Assembly: GCA_021772835.1 (NCBI GenBank) | Contig: JAJFLE010000020.1 | Coordinates: 1 to 33,332, forward strand | DNA from: Mariprofundus sp. | GTDB taxonomy: Bacteria > Pseudomonadota > Zetaproteobacteria > Mariprofundales > Mariprofundaceae | Direction of reading: 5' to 3' | Length of the DNA: 33,332 nt | Shown: piece by piece, positions 22,307 through 30,456 of the stretch | How the letters are laid out: each line of letters starts with the position of its first letter | Position numbering within the stretch: the stretch's first letter is position 1 | Program-made: the position numbers and the translations under genes | Notes under the pieces: model-generated | What the model was told of the DNA's origin: nothing | Databases searched by the model: none | The model's input: only the letters and a program-made list of their open reading frames with translations

Positions 22307-24942
22307 GTGTCATCCCCCATCACTTTATGCATCACACCGCGCAAACGATCCGGCGACACCGGCTTCTGAATGAATGCAGCCAGTCGCTTGCCGGCAAAGT
22401 GCTGAATCGCGTCCTGCTCGTTATAACCGCTGGTGAGCACAACCTTGATGTCCGGATTGATGCGGCGAAGTTCCCTGAAACACTCCTCACCGCCCATTTT
22501 CGGCATCGTCAGATCCATCAACACTCCGACAATCTCAGGCCCGCGCTGACGGTATAACTCGAGTGCCTGCAGTCCATTTTCCGCACTGATGGTGATAAAA
22601 CCAATATCTTCGAGCATCATAATGGCGGCTTCGCGCACCGCCTGCTCATCATCGACAACCATCACCAGACCATGACCGCGCCACTTGTCCTGCGCCTTAG
22701 GCTCCATCATCTGATCCATTACAACCGAACTACTCACCGGCAGCATAAATTTAAAGCTGCTACCTCTTTTCGGTTCACTGTAGAGTTTCAGCGCCCCTTT
22801 ATGGCCACGCACGATACCCAAGACGGCACTCATACCCAACCCGCGGCCGGTAAATTTGGTAGTAAAAAACGGATCAAAAATTTTATCCCGCGTTGCTGCA
22901 TCCATGCCGCAGCCGGTGTCATTGACCTCAACATAGGCATAACGCCCCGGCACAGGGTTGTCGCCATAACAGTCCAGCAGGTAATTACTGTCAGCCTGCA
23001 TTGCACCGGTGGAAATGGAAATCACCCCGCTTTTTTTGCCTATGGCTTCATTGGCATTGGTTACCAGATTCATAATCAACTGCTGAATCTGCGCTTCATC
23101 GGCCTCGACTGCAGGCAGTTCTTCTTCCAGCGCATATTTCAACACCACCCCTTTTTCCAGTGACACCTCAAGCAGGTGTGTGATCTCTTCTACAGAAGCA
23201 GACAGATTCAGTGCCCGCACAATAAACTTACCCTTGCCCGAATAGGCCAGCATCTGTCGGCACAACACCGCAGCCCGATCACAGGATTGTACAATTTTTT
23301 CCAGCTTCTGTTTGGCATCAATAGGATCGTTAATGACCTTGCGCTGTGCCAGCGCCGCATTTCCGAGAATGGCGGATAGAATATTATTGAAGTCATGTGC
23401 AATGCCACCGGCCAGAATACCGAGACTCTCCAGGCGTTGGGCATGCTGAACCTGCTTTTCGATGCGGCTGCGCTGCCTCTCGGCATCACGTAGCTCCGAA
23501 ATATCAAGGAAGGTCACCACGCATCCAATGGTTTCCCCCTGTTCGTCAAAGATCGGGTGCGACCAATATTCAACGGGGAAAGCACTGCCATCACGACGCC
23601 AGAACACTTCATCACGCTTGTAAACACGTGTTTTGTTGCGGAAGGCACGCATGATATGACTGCTCTGCTCATCGTATGCTGAACCATCGACGTGCGAATG
23701 GTGAATCAAAGCATGCATATTCTTTCCCATCAACTGCTCTGCACTATCAAAACCAAGCAAGCGCACACATGATTTGTTGGCAAACGTGCAGCAACCCTGA
23801 GGATCAATGCCGTAAATCGCTTCAGCTGTAGATTCAAGCAGCAGGTCTTTGTGGTAAGTTGCCTCACGCTCCAGCTTATGCCGATAGCGGCTGTAAGTGC
23901 TATTCAACAGAAGCCCAAGCAGCATCAGTCCAGACAACAAAGCAATCAGAAGGTTGCGGATATTGTAATATTCAGACAGCGCATCATCAATTTCAATTTC
24001 GGTGATAACACCCAAATTCAGGATCTTGTCCCACTGCCAAACACCGAACACCTGAACACCACGGTAATTGCGGTAACCCTGCATATCAACACCATCAGGA
24101 TGTTTAAGCAGGTCTGCTACTGCATGCGTCAGTGGCCAGTCGTCTGTATTACCAGATCCCCTCACGGCATCCACAAGCTTCAGGCCCGGATCAGCAACAC
24201 GAACAGTAAGCACACTGTTCTGTTCAGGTTTCAGCAATCCGGCTGAGTGCAACCCATCTTCAAAACGACTCCTGGTCAGCAGCGTCCCCTGCCTGTTTAC
24301 CAGATAGGTCTCATTACTCAAACCACTGCGACTTTTCACTACTATCGCAGTGAAATGACGCTCCTCCGCCAGCACCAGTGCAAAGATACCAACAACCTCT
24401 CCACTGGCATCAGCTACCGGCACCATCACCCACGTGTCAAAACCGTCAGGGGTAGCAAATGGGTGTGTGAGTTTATGATTACCCGCCAGAATTGTTGCAA
24501 GGTGGGGCAGCAGTGGCTCCGGCATGGAGGCACCTACATCCGCCTCGCGCATACCTGCGACCACACGGCCTGATGCGTTGAAAACAAAGAAATCCCTGAA
24601 TTGATGTGAGACCATCCACGCGGCCATATCACGGCGAAATTTAAAATGCGTATCCGCATCACCCAAACCACGGATCTCCGTAATTAGCGCATGTTGAATC
24701 GAGAATTCAGATACCAGCGATATCGTCTCACCGAACATCTCTTCACCTTGTGTGGCAAGACTGCTATCCACCCAATGATTAACAGAACGTAATTCAGACT
24801 GTACAACATTCAGCATATTAGTCCGGATAGCATGCAGACTGAACCATGAAAGCAGCGATGCCAGCAGCAAAAAGGCTACAGCTACGATCCAGCCACTGTT
24901 ACCTACTGCATGTCGACTCTGTTCAGATGCATTCCATTGCAT
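22303..24942 (-). CDS. Hybrid sensor histidine kinase (dCache-PAS-HisKA-HATPase-REC)
   Basis: The protein has 879 residues. One helix (about 20-40) precedes a large periplasmic region (about 41-325) of the double-Cache type (FRDFFVFNASGRVVAGMREAD and a second lobe WDKILNLGVITEIE). A second helix (about 327-347) is followed by a PAS domain with PAC (about 365-490). The kinase core has the phospho-acceptor His in GGIAHDFNNILSA and the ATP-binding motifs NLVTNANEAI, VNDTGCGMD and GRGLGMS. A C-terminal receiver starts near 756 with VVDDEQ and has D810 (VLMDLTMP). It senses a periplasmic ligand and phosphorylates itself and then its receiver; a phosphotransfer partner is not adjacent. Its end overlaps the PstS-like gene, a probable ligand-binding partner. 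Confidence 0.93.
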   Translation of the reverse strand: MQWNASEQSRHAVGNSGWIVAVAFLLLASLLSWFSLHAIRTNMLNVVQSELRSVNHWVDSSLATQGEEMFGETISLVSEFSIQHALITEIRGLGDADTHFKFRRDMAAWMVSHQFRDFFVFNASGRVVAGMREADVGASMPEPLLPHLATILAGNHKLTHPFATPDGFDTWVMVPVADASGEVVGIFALVLAEERHFTAIVVKSRSGLSNETYLVNRQGTLLTRSRFEDGLHSAGLLKPEQNSVLTVRVADPGLKLVDAVRGSGNTDDWPLTHAVADLLKHPDGVDMQGYRNYRGVQVFGVWQWDKILNLGVITEIEIDDALSEYYNIRNLLIALLSGLMLLGLLLNSTYSRYRHKLEREATYHKDLLLESTAEAIYGIDPQGCCTFANKSCVRLLGFDSAEQLMGKNMHALIHHSHVDGSAYDEQSSHIMRAFRNKTRVYKRDEVFWRRDGSAFPVEYWSHPIFDEQGETIGCVVTFLDISELRDAERQRSRIEKQVQHAQRLESLGILAGGIAHDFNNILSAILGNAALAQRKVINDPIDAKQKLEKIVQSCDRAAVLCRQMLAYSGKGKFIVRALNLSASVEEITHLLEVSLEKGVVLKYALEEELPAVEADEAQIQQLIMNLVTNANEAIGKKSGVISISTGAMQADSNYLLDCYGDNPVPGRYAYVEVNDTGCGMDAATRDKIFDPFFTTKFTGRGLGMSAVLGIVRGHKGALKLYSEPKRGSSFKFMLPVSSSVVMDQMMEPKAQDKWRGHGLVMVVDDEQAVREAAIMMLEDIGFITISAENGLQALELYRQRGPEIVGVLMDLTMPKMGGEECFRELRRINPDIKVVLTSGYNEQDAIQHFAGKRLAAFIQKPVSPDRLRGVMHKVMGDDT

Positions 24943-25133
24943 ATCCGAAAATCCCCCGTGCCCAGCTGCATCATCACCACTCTCTGCTCATATTTCAAGC
25001 CTGATGAACACCGCATTGCAAAGCTCATGCCAAAAGACCAACACCTCAAAATTACTGCCGGGCAACTTAAAACCACACCGTATGTGTTGATGCCACCTGA
25101 GATTTTTTTAGACCGGTGGGCACCCATGCATGA

Positions 25134-25152
25134 ATTAGCACGCTTCTTGCTA
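25134..25152 (+). promoter_or_regulatory. Sigma-54-type promoter for the flagellar operon
   Basis: TAGCACG-CTTC-TTGCT fits the -24/-12 pattern TGGCACG-N4-TTGCW, with one mismatch (A for the first G of the -24 GG). It lies about 80 bases before the motA start codon, in the gap between the divergent kinase and the flagellar genes. Flagellar export/motor genes commonly use sigma-54. The predicted transcript start is near 25162. Confidence 0.65.
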
Positions 25153-25228
25153 TGAGTTGGGAAAGTTCCCGTTTAGATACGGCAACCCACACTAATTGAT
25201 GGATCATAGATGGATCTGGGAGGTCCCC

Positions 25229-25987
25229 GTGGATATCGCAACTATTATTGGAATCGTCGTCGCATTCGGCCTGGTTGTAAGCGCAATCGGTGGTGGCATT
25301 GGTAGCTTTATCGACCCGCCATCCATGCTGATTGTAATCGGCGGCACGGTAGGCGTACTGCTGGTCGGCTATCCCCTGAAAAATTGCATTAGCGTCATTG
25401 GCGTGGTGTTGAAAACCTTCATGTACAAGGTGGATTCCGGCACGGAAACCATTGCAAAACTGGTCGAACTCGCACAGACCGTACGCAAGGATGGCATCCT
25501 TGCCCTGGAAAGCGAAGTGGGCAGTATCGAAAATCAATTTATGGCCAAAGGGTTGCAGATGGCCATTGACGGGCAAGAGCCAGCTGCCATCGAAGAGATT
25601 CTCTACCTTGAGATGGAGAAGATATCCGCGCGTCATTCTATAGGTTCGGACATGTTCACTGCACTGGGCACATACGCACCATCCATGGGCATGATTGGTA
25701 CGCTCGTTGGTCTGGTTCTGATGTTGCAGAACATGTCTGACCCTTCCTCCATCGGCCCATCCATGTCGATAGCACTGCTGACCACATTCTATGGCGCATT
25801 GATGGCTAACATCCTGTTTCTACCCATGTCAGGAAAGTTAAAAACGCGCAGCAAAGATGAATTACTTATCCATGAAATCATTCTGGTGGGTATTCAGTCT
25901 CTGGTTGCCGGAGAGAACCCGCGCATCATGGAGCAGAAGTTGCTGGGTTACCTGCCACCCAAAGATCGTAAATCCTCTTTTGATTAA
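25229..25987 (+). CDS. motA: Flagellar stator protein MotA (PomA-like)
   Basis: The start is GTG 25229: GGGAGGT ends 4 bases upstream, and the resulting N-terminus (V/M)DIATIIGIVVAFGLV matches PomA-type MotA. An in-frame ATG at 25196 lacks a good site. The product has 252 residues and four helices, with a cytoplasmic loop at about 55-140. The loop carries the charged rotor-interacting segment (DGILALESEVGSIEN and EMEKISARH), and the helix-3 motif APSMGMIGTLVGLV holds the conserved Pro. It forms the ion channel and stator ring with MotB. It is the first gene after the sigma-54 promoter, followed by two motB-like genes. Confidence 0.93.
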   Translation: MDIATIIGIVVAFGLVVSAIGGGIGSFIDPPSMLIVIGGTVGVLLVGYPLKNCISVIGVVLKTFMYKVDSGTETIAKLVELAQTVRKDGILALESEVGSIENQFMAKGLQMAIDGQEPAAIEEILYLEMEKISARHSIGSDMFTALGTYAPSMGMIGTLVGLVLMLQNMSDPSSIGPSMSIALLTTFYGALMANILFLPMSGKLKTRSKDELLIHEIILVGIQSLVAGENPRIMEQKLLGYLPPKDRKSSFD

Positions 25988-26007
25988 ATTGTGAACGTTG
26001 GTTAAGC

Positions 26008-26778
26008 ATGGCTAAGCGTGATAAAAAACCGGATCCACTACCGTACCCTTCTGATCCGGGTGCGGCACTGTTTCTGGAGCTCATGATGCAGATGTTGGCA
26101 TTCTTCATCCTGCTCACGTCCTACGCTGTCATTGTAGAGGAAAAAAGGCTCGCCGCCATGGGTTCACTGGCCGGAACATTCAATCCTATGCCTCGCGGTG
26201 CAAACCTGTCAGAAGGGCAAGGACCCGCACTGCCAGCCCGTGACATTGTGGAAGGTTCAAGTGCGCCCAAACGAACCGCCAAAGAACTGACGGCCATAGC
26301 CAAAGACCTCGGCGTGGAGGACTCCATGCAGGTCTTACCGCTGGATCAGGATACAGTTCGGGTTCGTTTCAGTGAACATATCGGTTTCGCATCAGGCAAG
26401 GTCACGCTCAATGACGCGGCACTGGCTCTGGTGGATAAACTGGTTGAAAGCTTCAAACGACCGGAAGTGATTGAAATTCAGATAGAAGGCCACACCGATG
26501 ACCTGCCCACTCGCGGCTCCGGTTACAGCTCCAATTGGGAGTTATCAGCTGCACGTTCAATGAGTGTATTCCACGCGCTTGAACAGCGCGGTGTAGCCAG
26601 CACACGAATGATCGCTGCCGGCATGGGTGATAAACATCCGGTTGCAGGTCGCCCGGATCTGTCCCGCAGGGTTGATATTACGCTGAAGTTCCGCCCTGTG
26701 ACTGATCAAAATGTGGAGAAAGGCCAGATCCATCAGCTTCAACGCCCTGCCATTTCTTCACCAAAGAGTTCGTTCTAA
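26008..26778 (+). CDS. MotB-like protein 1 with Glu at the ion-binding position
   Basis: The 256-residue protein has a single helix (about 18-40) and then an OmpA-like peptidoglycan-binding domain (about 110-235: IQIEGHTDDLPT, NWELSAARSMSVF, SRRVDITLKF). In MotB proteins the helix has an Asp essential for ion flow (FADL). Here the aligned residue is E24 (LFLELMMQMLAFFILL, codon GAG at 26077-26079). The second motB has D24 at the same position. The peptidoglycan-binding motif is otherwise canonical. The long linker (40-105) with APKRTAKE is variable. It is 20 bases after motA, and its stop overlaps the next start by 1 base. It could be a second stator subunit or a non-conducting partner. Confidence 0.85.
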   Translation: MAKRDKKPDPLPYPSDPGAALFLELMMQMLAFFILLTSYAVIVEEKRLAAMGSLAGTFNPMPRGANLSEGQGPALPARDIVEGSSAPKRTAKELTAIAKDLGVEDSMQVLPLDQDTVRVRFSEHIGFASGKVTLNDAALALVDKLVESFKRPEVIEIQIEGHTDDLPTRGSGYSSNWELSAARSMSVFHALEQRGVASTRMIAAGMGDKHPVAGRPDLSRRVDITLKFRPVTDQNVEKGQIHQLQRPAISSPKSSF

Positions 26779-27476
26779 TGGCCAAAAAGAAAACGTGGCC
26801 CGTCGAATACCAGCCCAACAGCGAAGCGTGGATGACCACATTTGCCGATCTGGTCAGCCTGATGTTAACCTTTTTCATTCTGTTAATCTCCATGTCCACT
26901 ATGGATAAAACAGGTCTTTCGGACGTAGAGTCATCATTCCGCAAGGCTGTATCCGTACTGAGTTCGGGCGATAAAACAGAGCTTCAGATTGTTCCACCCT
27001 TTGAGATGCAGAAGCTGGTGTCTACACGCGAACTGATGCTGGCCATGCGCCAGAACAGCCACTCCATGCTGCAAAACAGCACACTGGAACACAAGGTAAA
27101 GGGAGTGATCATCAATGACCGCCTCTACCTCAGAATACCGGCCTCTACCCTGTTTGAGGAAGGTTCTGCAGAACTCAAAGGCGAACATCTGGAGGCGATC
27201 CAGAAACTGGCACAAATGCTGGCCATATCACCGGGAAACATCCGGGTTCAGGGCCATACCAATGAAGATAACGACCTGGAGGACAGTCAGTATGCCGATC
27301 CCTGGCAGCTCTCGCTGGCAAGAGCGGCATCAGTCTTGCATATACTGGAAGATGAAGGCGTCAATCCGGGAAGATTATCCATGGTTGGATACGGCCCTTC
27401 CAAGCCGGCTTCAACAGAAGCAACGCCATTTGGCCGTAGCAAAAACCGACGGGTTGAGATTGTTGTGCTCAAATAA
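26778..27476 (+). CDS. motB: MotB-like protein 2, canonical channel Asp
   Basis: The 232-residue protein has the MotB N-terminus EAWMTTFADLVSLMLTFFIL with D24 (codon GAT at 26847-26849), the proton or sodium site. The C-terminal OmpA domain (about 105-230) has the expected strand order. The binding loop reads GHTNEDNDL rather than GHTD, and PWQLSLARA replaces the usual NWELS.xRA; NRRVEIVV ends the domain. It should pair with MotA to form the stator and anchor it to peptidoglycan. Its start overlaps the stop of MotB-like 1 (TAATG). The first six residues (MAKKKT) are the shared stator start. Confidence 0.9.
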   Translation: MAKKKTWPVEYQPNSEAWMTTFADLVSLMLTFFILLISMSTMDKTGLSDVESSFRKAVSVLSSGDKTELQIVPPFEMQKLVSTRELMLAMRQNSHSMLQNSTLEHKVKGVIINDRLYLRIPASTLFEEGSAELKGEHLEAIQKLAQMLAISPGNIRVQGHTNEDNDLEDSQYADPWQLSLARAASVLHILEDEGVNPGRLSMVGYGPSKPASTEATPFGRSKNRRVEIVVLK

Positions 27477-27522
27477 AGTACCAGATTGATAAAAAACCGC
27501 ACGAGGAACGTGGAGGAGCATC

Positions 27523-28044
27523 ATGGCAGATAAAGAAGTAAAAGAAGAAGCGGGTAAAGCATCAGGTGGTGGGTTGTTACCCATCATTAATCTGGTACTG
27601 CTGGTACTGGTGCTGGCTGTGGGTGGTTTCATTGCCTGGAAAATGCTCAGCATGGAACAGCCCTCTGCAGATACGGGAAAAGCGGCAGTCGAACAGACTG
27701 ACGCCACTGCTATTCCCGAGGCTGAAGATGAAACCGGTGCACCCCCTGTGATGATGGATATTGACGACATCACTGTAAATCTGGCTGACACAGATTCAAG
27801 TCGTTTCCTGCGCACCAAAATTAAACTGGAAGTACGTAACGAAGAAGCTCAGATCAAGGTGACGAACAATATGGTCAAGATCAATGACCTGATTATCACC
27901 ATACTGGCCAGTAAAAAGTTTTCTGACATCAGAACGCCTCAGGGGAAATATGCACTGAAGGAGGACCTGATCTACCGCATGAACCGCATTGTAGGAGGAA
28001 ACCCGATCAAGAACCTCTACTTCACTGACTTCGTATCACAATAA
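27523..28044 (+). CDS. fliL: Flagellar basal body-associated protein FliL
   Basis: The 173-residue protein has a short charged N-terminus, one helix (about 20-40), an acidic Pro/Ala/Glu linker, and the conserved C-terminal domain (VMMDIDDITVNLADTD.SRFLRTKI, then ILASKKFSDIRTPQGKYALKEDLI and a final NLYFTDFVSQ). That ending (V.FTDFV.Q) is typical of FliL. FliL surrounds and stabilises MotAB stators, so its place right after the motB genes is fitting. GGAGGAG lies before ATG. Confidence 0.95.
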   Translation: MADKEVKEEAGKASGGGLLPIINLVLLVLVLAVGGFIAWKMLSMEQPSADTGKAAVEQTDATAIPEAEDETGAPPVMMDIDDITVNLADTDSSRFLRTKIKLEVRNEEAQIKVTNNMVKINDLIITILASKKFSDIRTPQGKYALKEDLIYRMNRIVGGNPIKNLYFTDFVSQ

Positions 28045-28071
28045 TGGGGAGCAGAACATGCGGAGTTTAAC

Positions 28072-29064
28072 ATGAGCGAACCTATTCTTGCGCCGGAGGA
28101 GATTGAAGCCCTGATGGCAGTAGTCGGCCCATCGGAAGAGACCGAAGCGATGTTTGCCGCACTGCCACCGGTCAAGCAGCCTGAGCATGTAGATGCATAC
28201 CAGTTTGGCAGCGCCGATGAAGATAGCCCCAGCCGCTACCCGATGTTCGTTAACCTTCAGGAGCGGCTGGTGGAAATGCTTGATGAACAATGGGATGAAC
28301 TGTTCAGGAAGGATCTCTCCGTATATGTTGAGAAGCTGGAAAGTACGATTTATAAAGATCTTATTACAGTTGAGAACCCTCAGGTCTATTTCGTCTTTGA
28401 TGTCGATGGTTACGGAAAAATGATGATGACCTGTGACACCGCCATGATCGTTGCATTTGTTGATGCCATGCTTGGTGGTGAAGGCGAGTCCAGTGATGAG
28501 CCACAGTCCCTTTCTCCTGTCGAGTTACGGTTAAGCGAGCGTATTGCCGAAAAACTGGCAAACTCACTGAGTGAATTATGGGCTCCTGTGCATGAGCTGA
28601 ATTTCCAGGCCTACAAACTCGATGATGACCCGCAGTTCCTGGCTGTCACCGGAGCCCATGAAAAATGTTTCAGCGCCTATTTCGAGGTAAAAATAAGTGA
28701 CACGTTAAAAAGTCGGTTCGGCATTCATTACCCGCACTCATTTCTCGAACCTATGCTGGACAGTTTGCGTGTCACAGTTAGTGATGAACCGACTGAAACT
28801 GATACAGAATGGGCCGATGCGCTCATGGACAGCATCTCCTACACGCCAACAAACATCCGCTTTCAACTGGGCAGCTGTCAGATTGATATTGGCACCTTTC
28901 TGGAACTGAAACCAGGTGATTTTTTGCCGATGAAAATCAGACAAAATGAACTGTGCACAATCTGGATTGAAGATACGTGCATGTTTACAGCCAGGGCAGG
29001 CGATCAAAATGGCATGCTGGCTGCCGAAATCATAGCAACCACCAAACCCGGAGGTAAATCATGA
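28072..29064 (+). CDS. fliM: Flagellar motor switch protein FliM
   Basis: The protein has 330 residues. The N-terminus has a CheY-binding type segment (APEEIEALMAVVG, similar to the LSQ.EIDALL motif). The middle domain contains the GGEGE motif (LGGEGESSDEP) and ELRLSERIAEKLANSL. The C-terminal SpoA domain (about 245-325) ends the chain. FliM is part of the cytoplasmic C-ring, binds phospho-CheY and controls rotation direction. It overlaps fliN by 4 bases (ATGA at 29061). Confidence 0.95.
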   Translation: MSEPILAPEEIEALMAVVGPSEETEAMFAALPPVKQPEHVDAYQFGSADEDSPSRYPMFVNLQERLVEMLDEQWDELFRKDLSVYVEKLESTIYKDLITVENPQVYFVFDVDGYGKMMMTCDTAMIVAFVDAMLGGEGESSDEPQSLSPVELRLSERIAEKLANSLSELWAPVHELNFQAYKLDDDPQFLAVTGAHEKCFSAYFEVKISDTLKSRFGIHYPHSFLEPMLDSLRVTVSDEPTETDTEWADALMDSISYTPTNIRFQLGSCQIDIGTFLELKPGDFLPMKIRQNELCTIWIEDTCMFTARAGDQNGMLAAEIIATTKPGGKS

Positions 29065-29360
29065 ATGATGTTACAACACCAGAGGACAATCGTTCACAAC
29101 GTGCCAACCTTGAAGCAATTATGCATGTTCCACTTGAGATCAGCGTCGAACTTGGCCGCGTGAAACTGCCGCTGCATGCCATTGCCCGAATGAATAAAGG
29201 CATGGTGATTGAAATGAACAAGGAAGCTAACGCTGAAGTTCAGATTCTCGCCAATGGCACCATTTTCGCCAAAGGTGAGGTTATTACTACCGGTGATCAC
29301 CTCGGTGTTCGTATTACAGAGATTATCCCTGCCGCTGCTCGTATCAGCAGCCTCTCCTGA
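29061..29360 (+). CDS. fliN: Flagellar motor switch protein FliN
   Basis: The 99-residue SpoA-type protein has the canonical IMHVPLEISVELGRVKLPL, VIEMNKEANAEVQILANG and AKGEVITTGDHLGVRITEI. The usual KLN.xxG.VI.L and LVANG..A.GEVV... pattern is fully present. It makes the lower part of the C-ring with FliM. Translation is coupled to fliM. fliO follows after 15 bases. Confidence 0.96.
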   Translation: MNDVTTPEDNRSQRANLEAIMHVPLEISVELGRVKLPLHAIARMNKGMVIEMNKEANAEVQILANGTIFAKGEVITTGDHLGVRITEIIPAAARISSLS

Positions 29361-29375
29361 ATCACTAACTAGCCA

Positions 29376-29675
29376 ATGGAAACCAGCCTCTTCTCCATGG
29401 TTTTTCAGTCGCTGCTTGCATTGGCAGCGGTACTGGGAATCTTTGCCCTGATGGTATGGGCTATGCGCCGTTTTCAACAGCATACCGGCAACAGCATGCC
29501 TCGTGACTTCAAAGTGGTGCAGAGAATACATATCGACAGCAAAAACAGCATCGTCGAAATCCGTCATCGTGGTGCCCACTATCTGCTGGGTCTGTCGCCG
29601 GGCGGTTTGACTCAACTCAGGCCGGATCAGACCCTGTCACTACCTGAAAATAATAACCCTGAAGAGACATCATGA
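29376..29675 (+). CDS. fliO: Flagellar biosynthetic protein FliO
   Basis: The 99-residue protein has one N-terminal helix (about 7-30, ALAAVLGIFALMVWAMRRF) and then a small cytoplasmic domain (DFKVVQRIHIDSKNSIVEIR, then YLLGLSPGGLTQL) of the FliO kind. It assists FliP assembly in the export apparatus. No strong ribosome-binding site is visible, so translation is probably coupled to fliN. Its stop overlaps fliP by 4 bases. Confidence 0.88.
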   Translation: METSLFSMVFQSLLALAAVLGIFALMVWAMRRFQQHTGNSMPRDFKVVQRIHIDSKNSIVEIRHRGAHYLLGLSPGGLTQLRPDQTLSLPENNNPEETS

Positions 29676-30415
29676 CTAAACGCTTACCTCTGCTAATGCT
29701 TGTCGCTTTACTGCTGCCGAATCTGGCTCAGGCTGCCGATATTCCAACACTGTCCATGAGCCTTGGTGACAGTGATGATCCCGATGCATGGTTTACCGGC
29801 TTGAAGATCATCGCCATGATGACAGTGTTGACTCTGGCACCGTCCATTCTGGTCATGATGACATCATTTACCCGGGTTCTTATTGTCTTCGCATTCCTGC
29901 GCCAGGCATTGGGAACACAGCAATCACCTCCGAATCAGATCCTGGTCGGACTAGCACTTTTTCTCACGCTGTTCATCATGATGCCCGTGTGGCAGAAAAT
30001 TGACACTACGGCTCTGACACCCTATCTCAATGGAGATATCAACCAGTCCGTAGCCTTTGAACGCGGCATTGCGCCTCTGAGTAGCTTCATGCTCAAGCAA
30101 ACACGCGAAGATGACCTTATTCTCTTTCTTAACGCCGCCAGACTGGAAAAACCTGCCAAAGCAGAGGATATGCCGCTGCACGTGCTGATTCCTTCGTTTG
30201 TCATCTCTGAGTTACGCACAGCCTTTGAAATCGGTTTTCTGATCTATATTCCGTTTGTCATTCTCGATCTGGTTGTCGCCAGTGTATTGATGTCCATGGG
30301 TATGATGATGTTGCCACCGGTGATGATATCACTGCCTCTGAAACTCATCCTGTTCGTACTCGTTGATGGCTGGCATCTGATCACCGCCAACCTGCTCGCC
30401 AGCTTCAAATTTTAA
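29672..30415 (+). CDS. fliP: Flagellar export protein FliP
   Basis: The 247-residue protein has a cleavable signal peptide (to about NLAQAAD), as FliP usually has, and about four helices. Family motifs: SILVMMTSFTRVLIVFAFLR, NQILVGLALFLTLFIM, ELRTAFEIGFLIYIPF and MGMMMLPPVMISLPLKLILF. It is part of the flagellar type III secretion gate with FliQ and FliR. Here fliP is the last gene of the run. The fliQ and fliR genes that normally follow are not in the window; instead a kinase gene converges on it 41 bases later, with no obvious terminator between them. Confidence 0.96.
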   Translation: MTKRLPLLMLVALLLPNLAQAADIPTLSMSLGDSDDPDAWFTGLKIIAMMTVLTLAPSILVMMTSFTRVLIVFAFLRQALGTQQSPPNQILVGLALFLTLFIMMPVWQKIDTTALTPYLNGDINQSVAFERGIAPLSSFMLKQTREDDLILFLNAARLEKPAKAEDMPLHVLIPSFVISELRTAFEIGFLIYIPFVILDLVVASVLMSMGMMMLPPVMISLPLKLILFVLVDGWHLITANLLASFKF

Positions 30416-30456
30416 GCAAACGACGATTCATGGCTGAATGCCACCACAACATCTCC

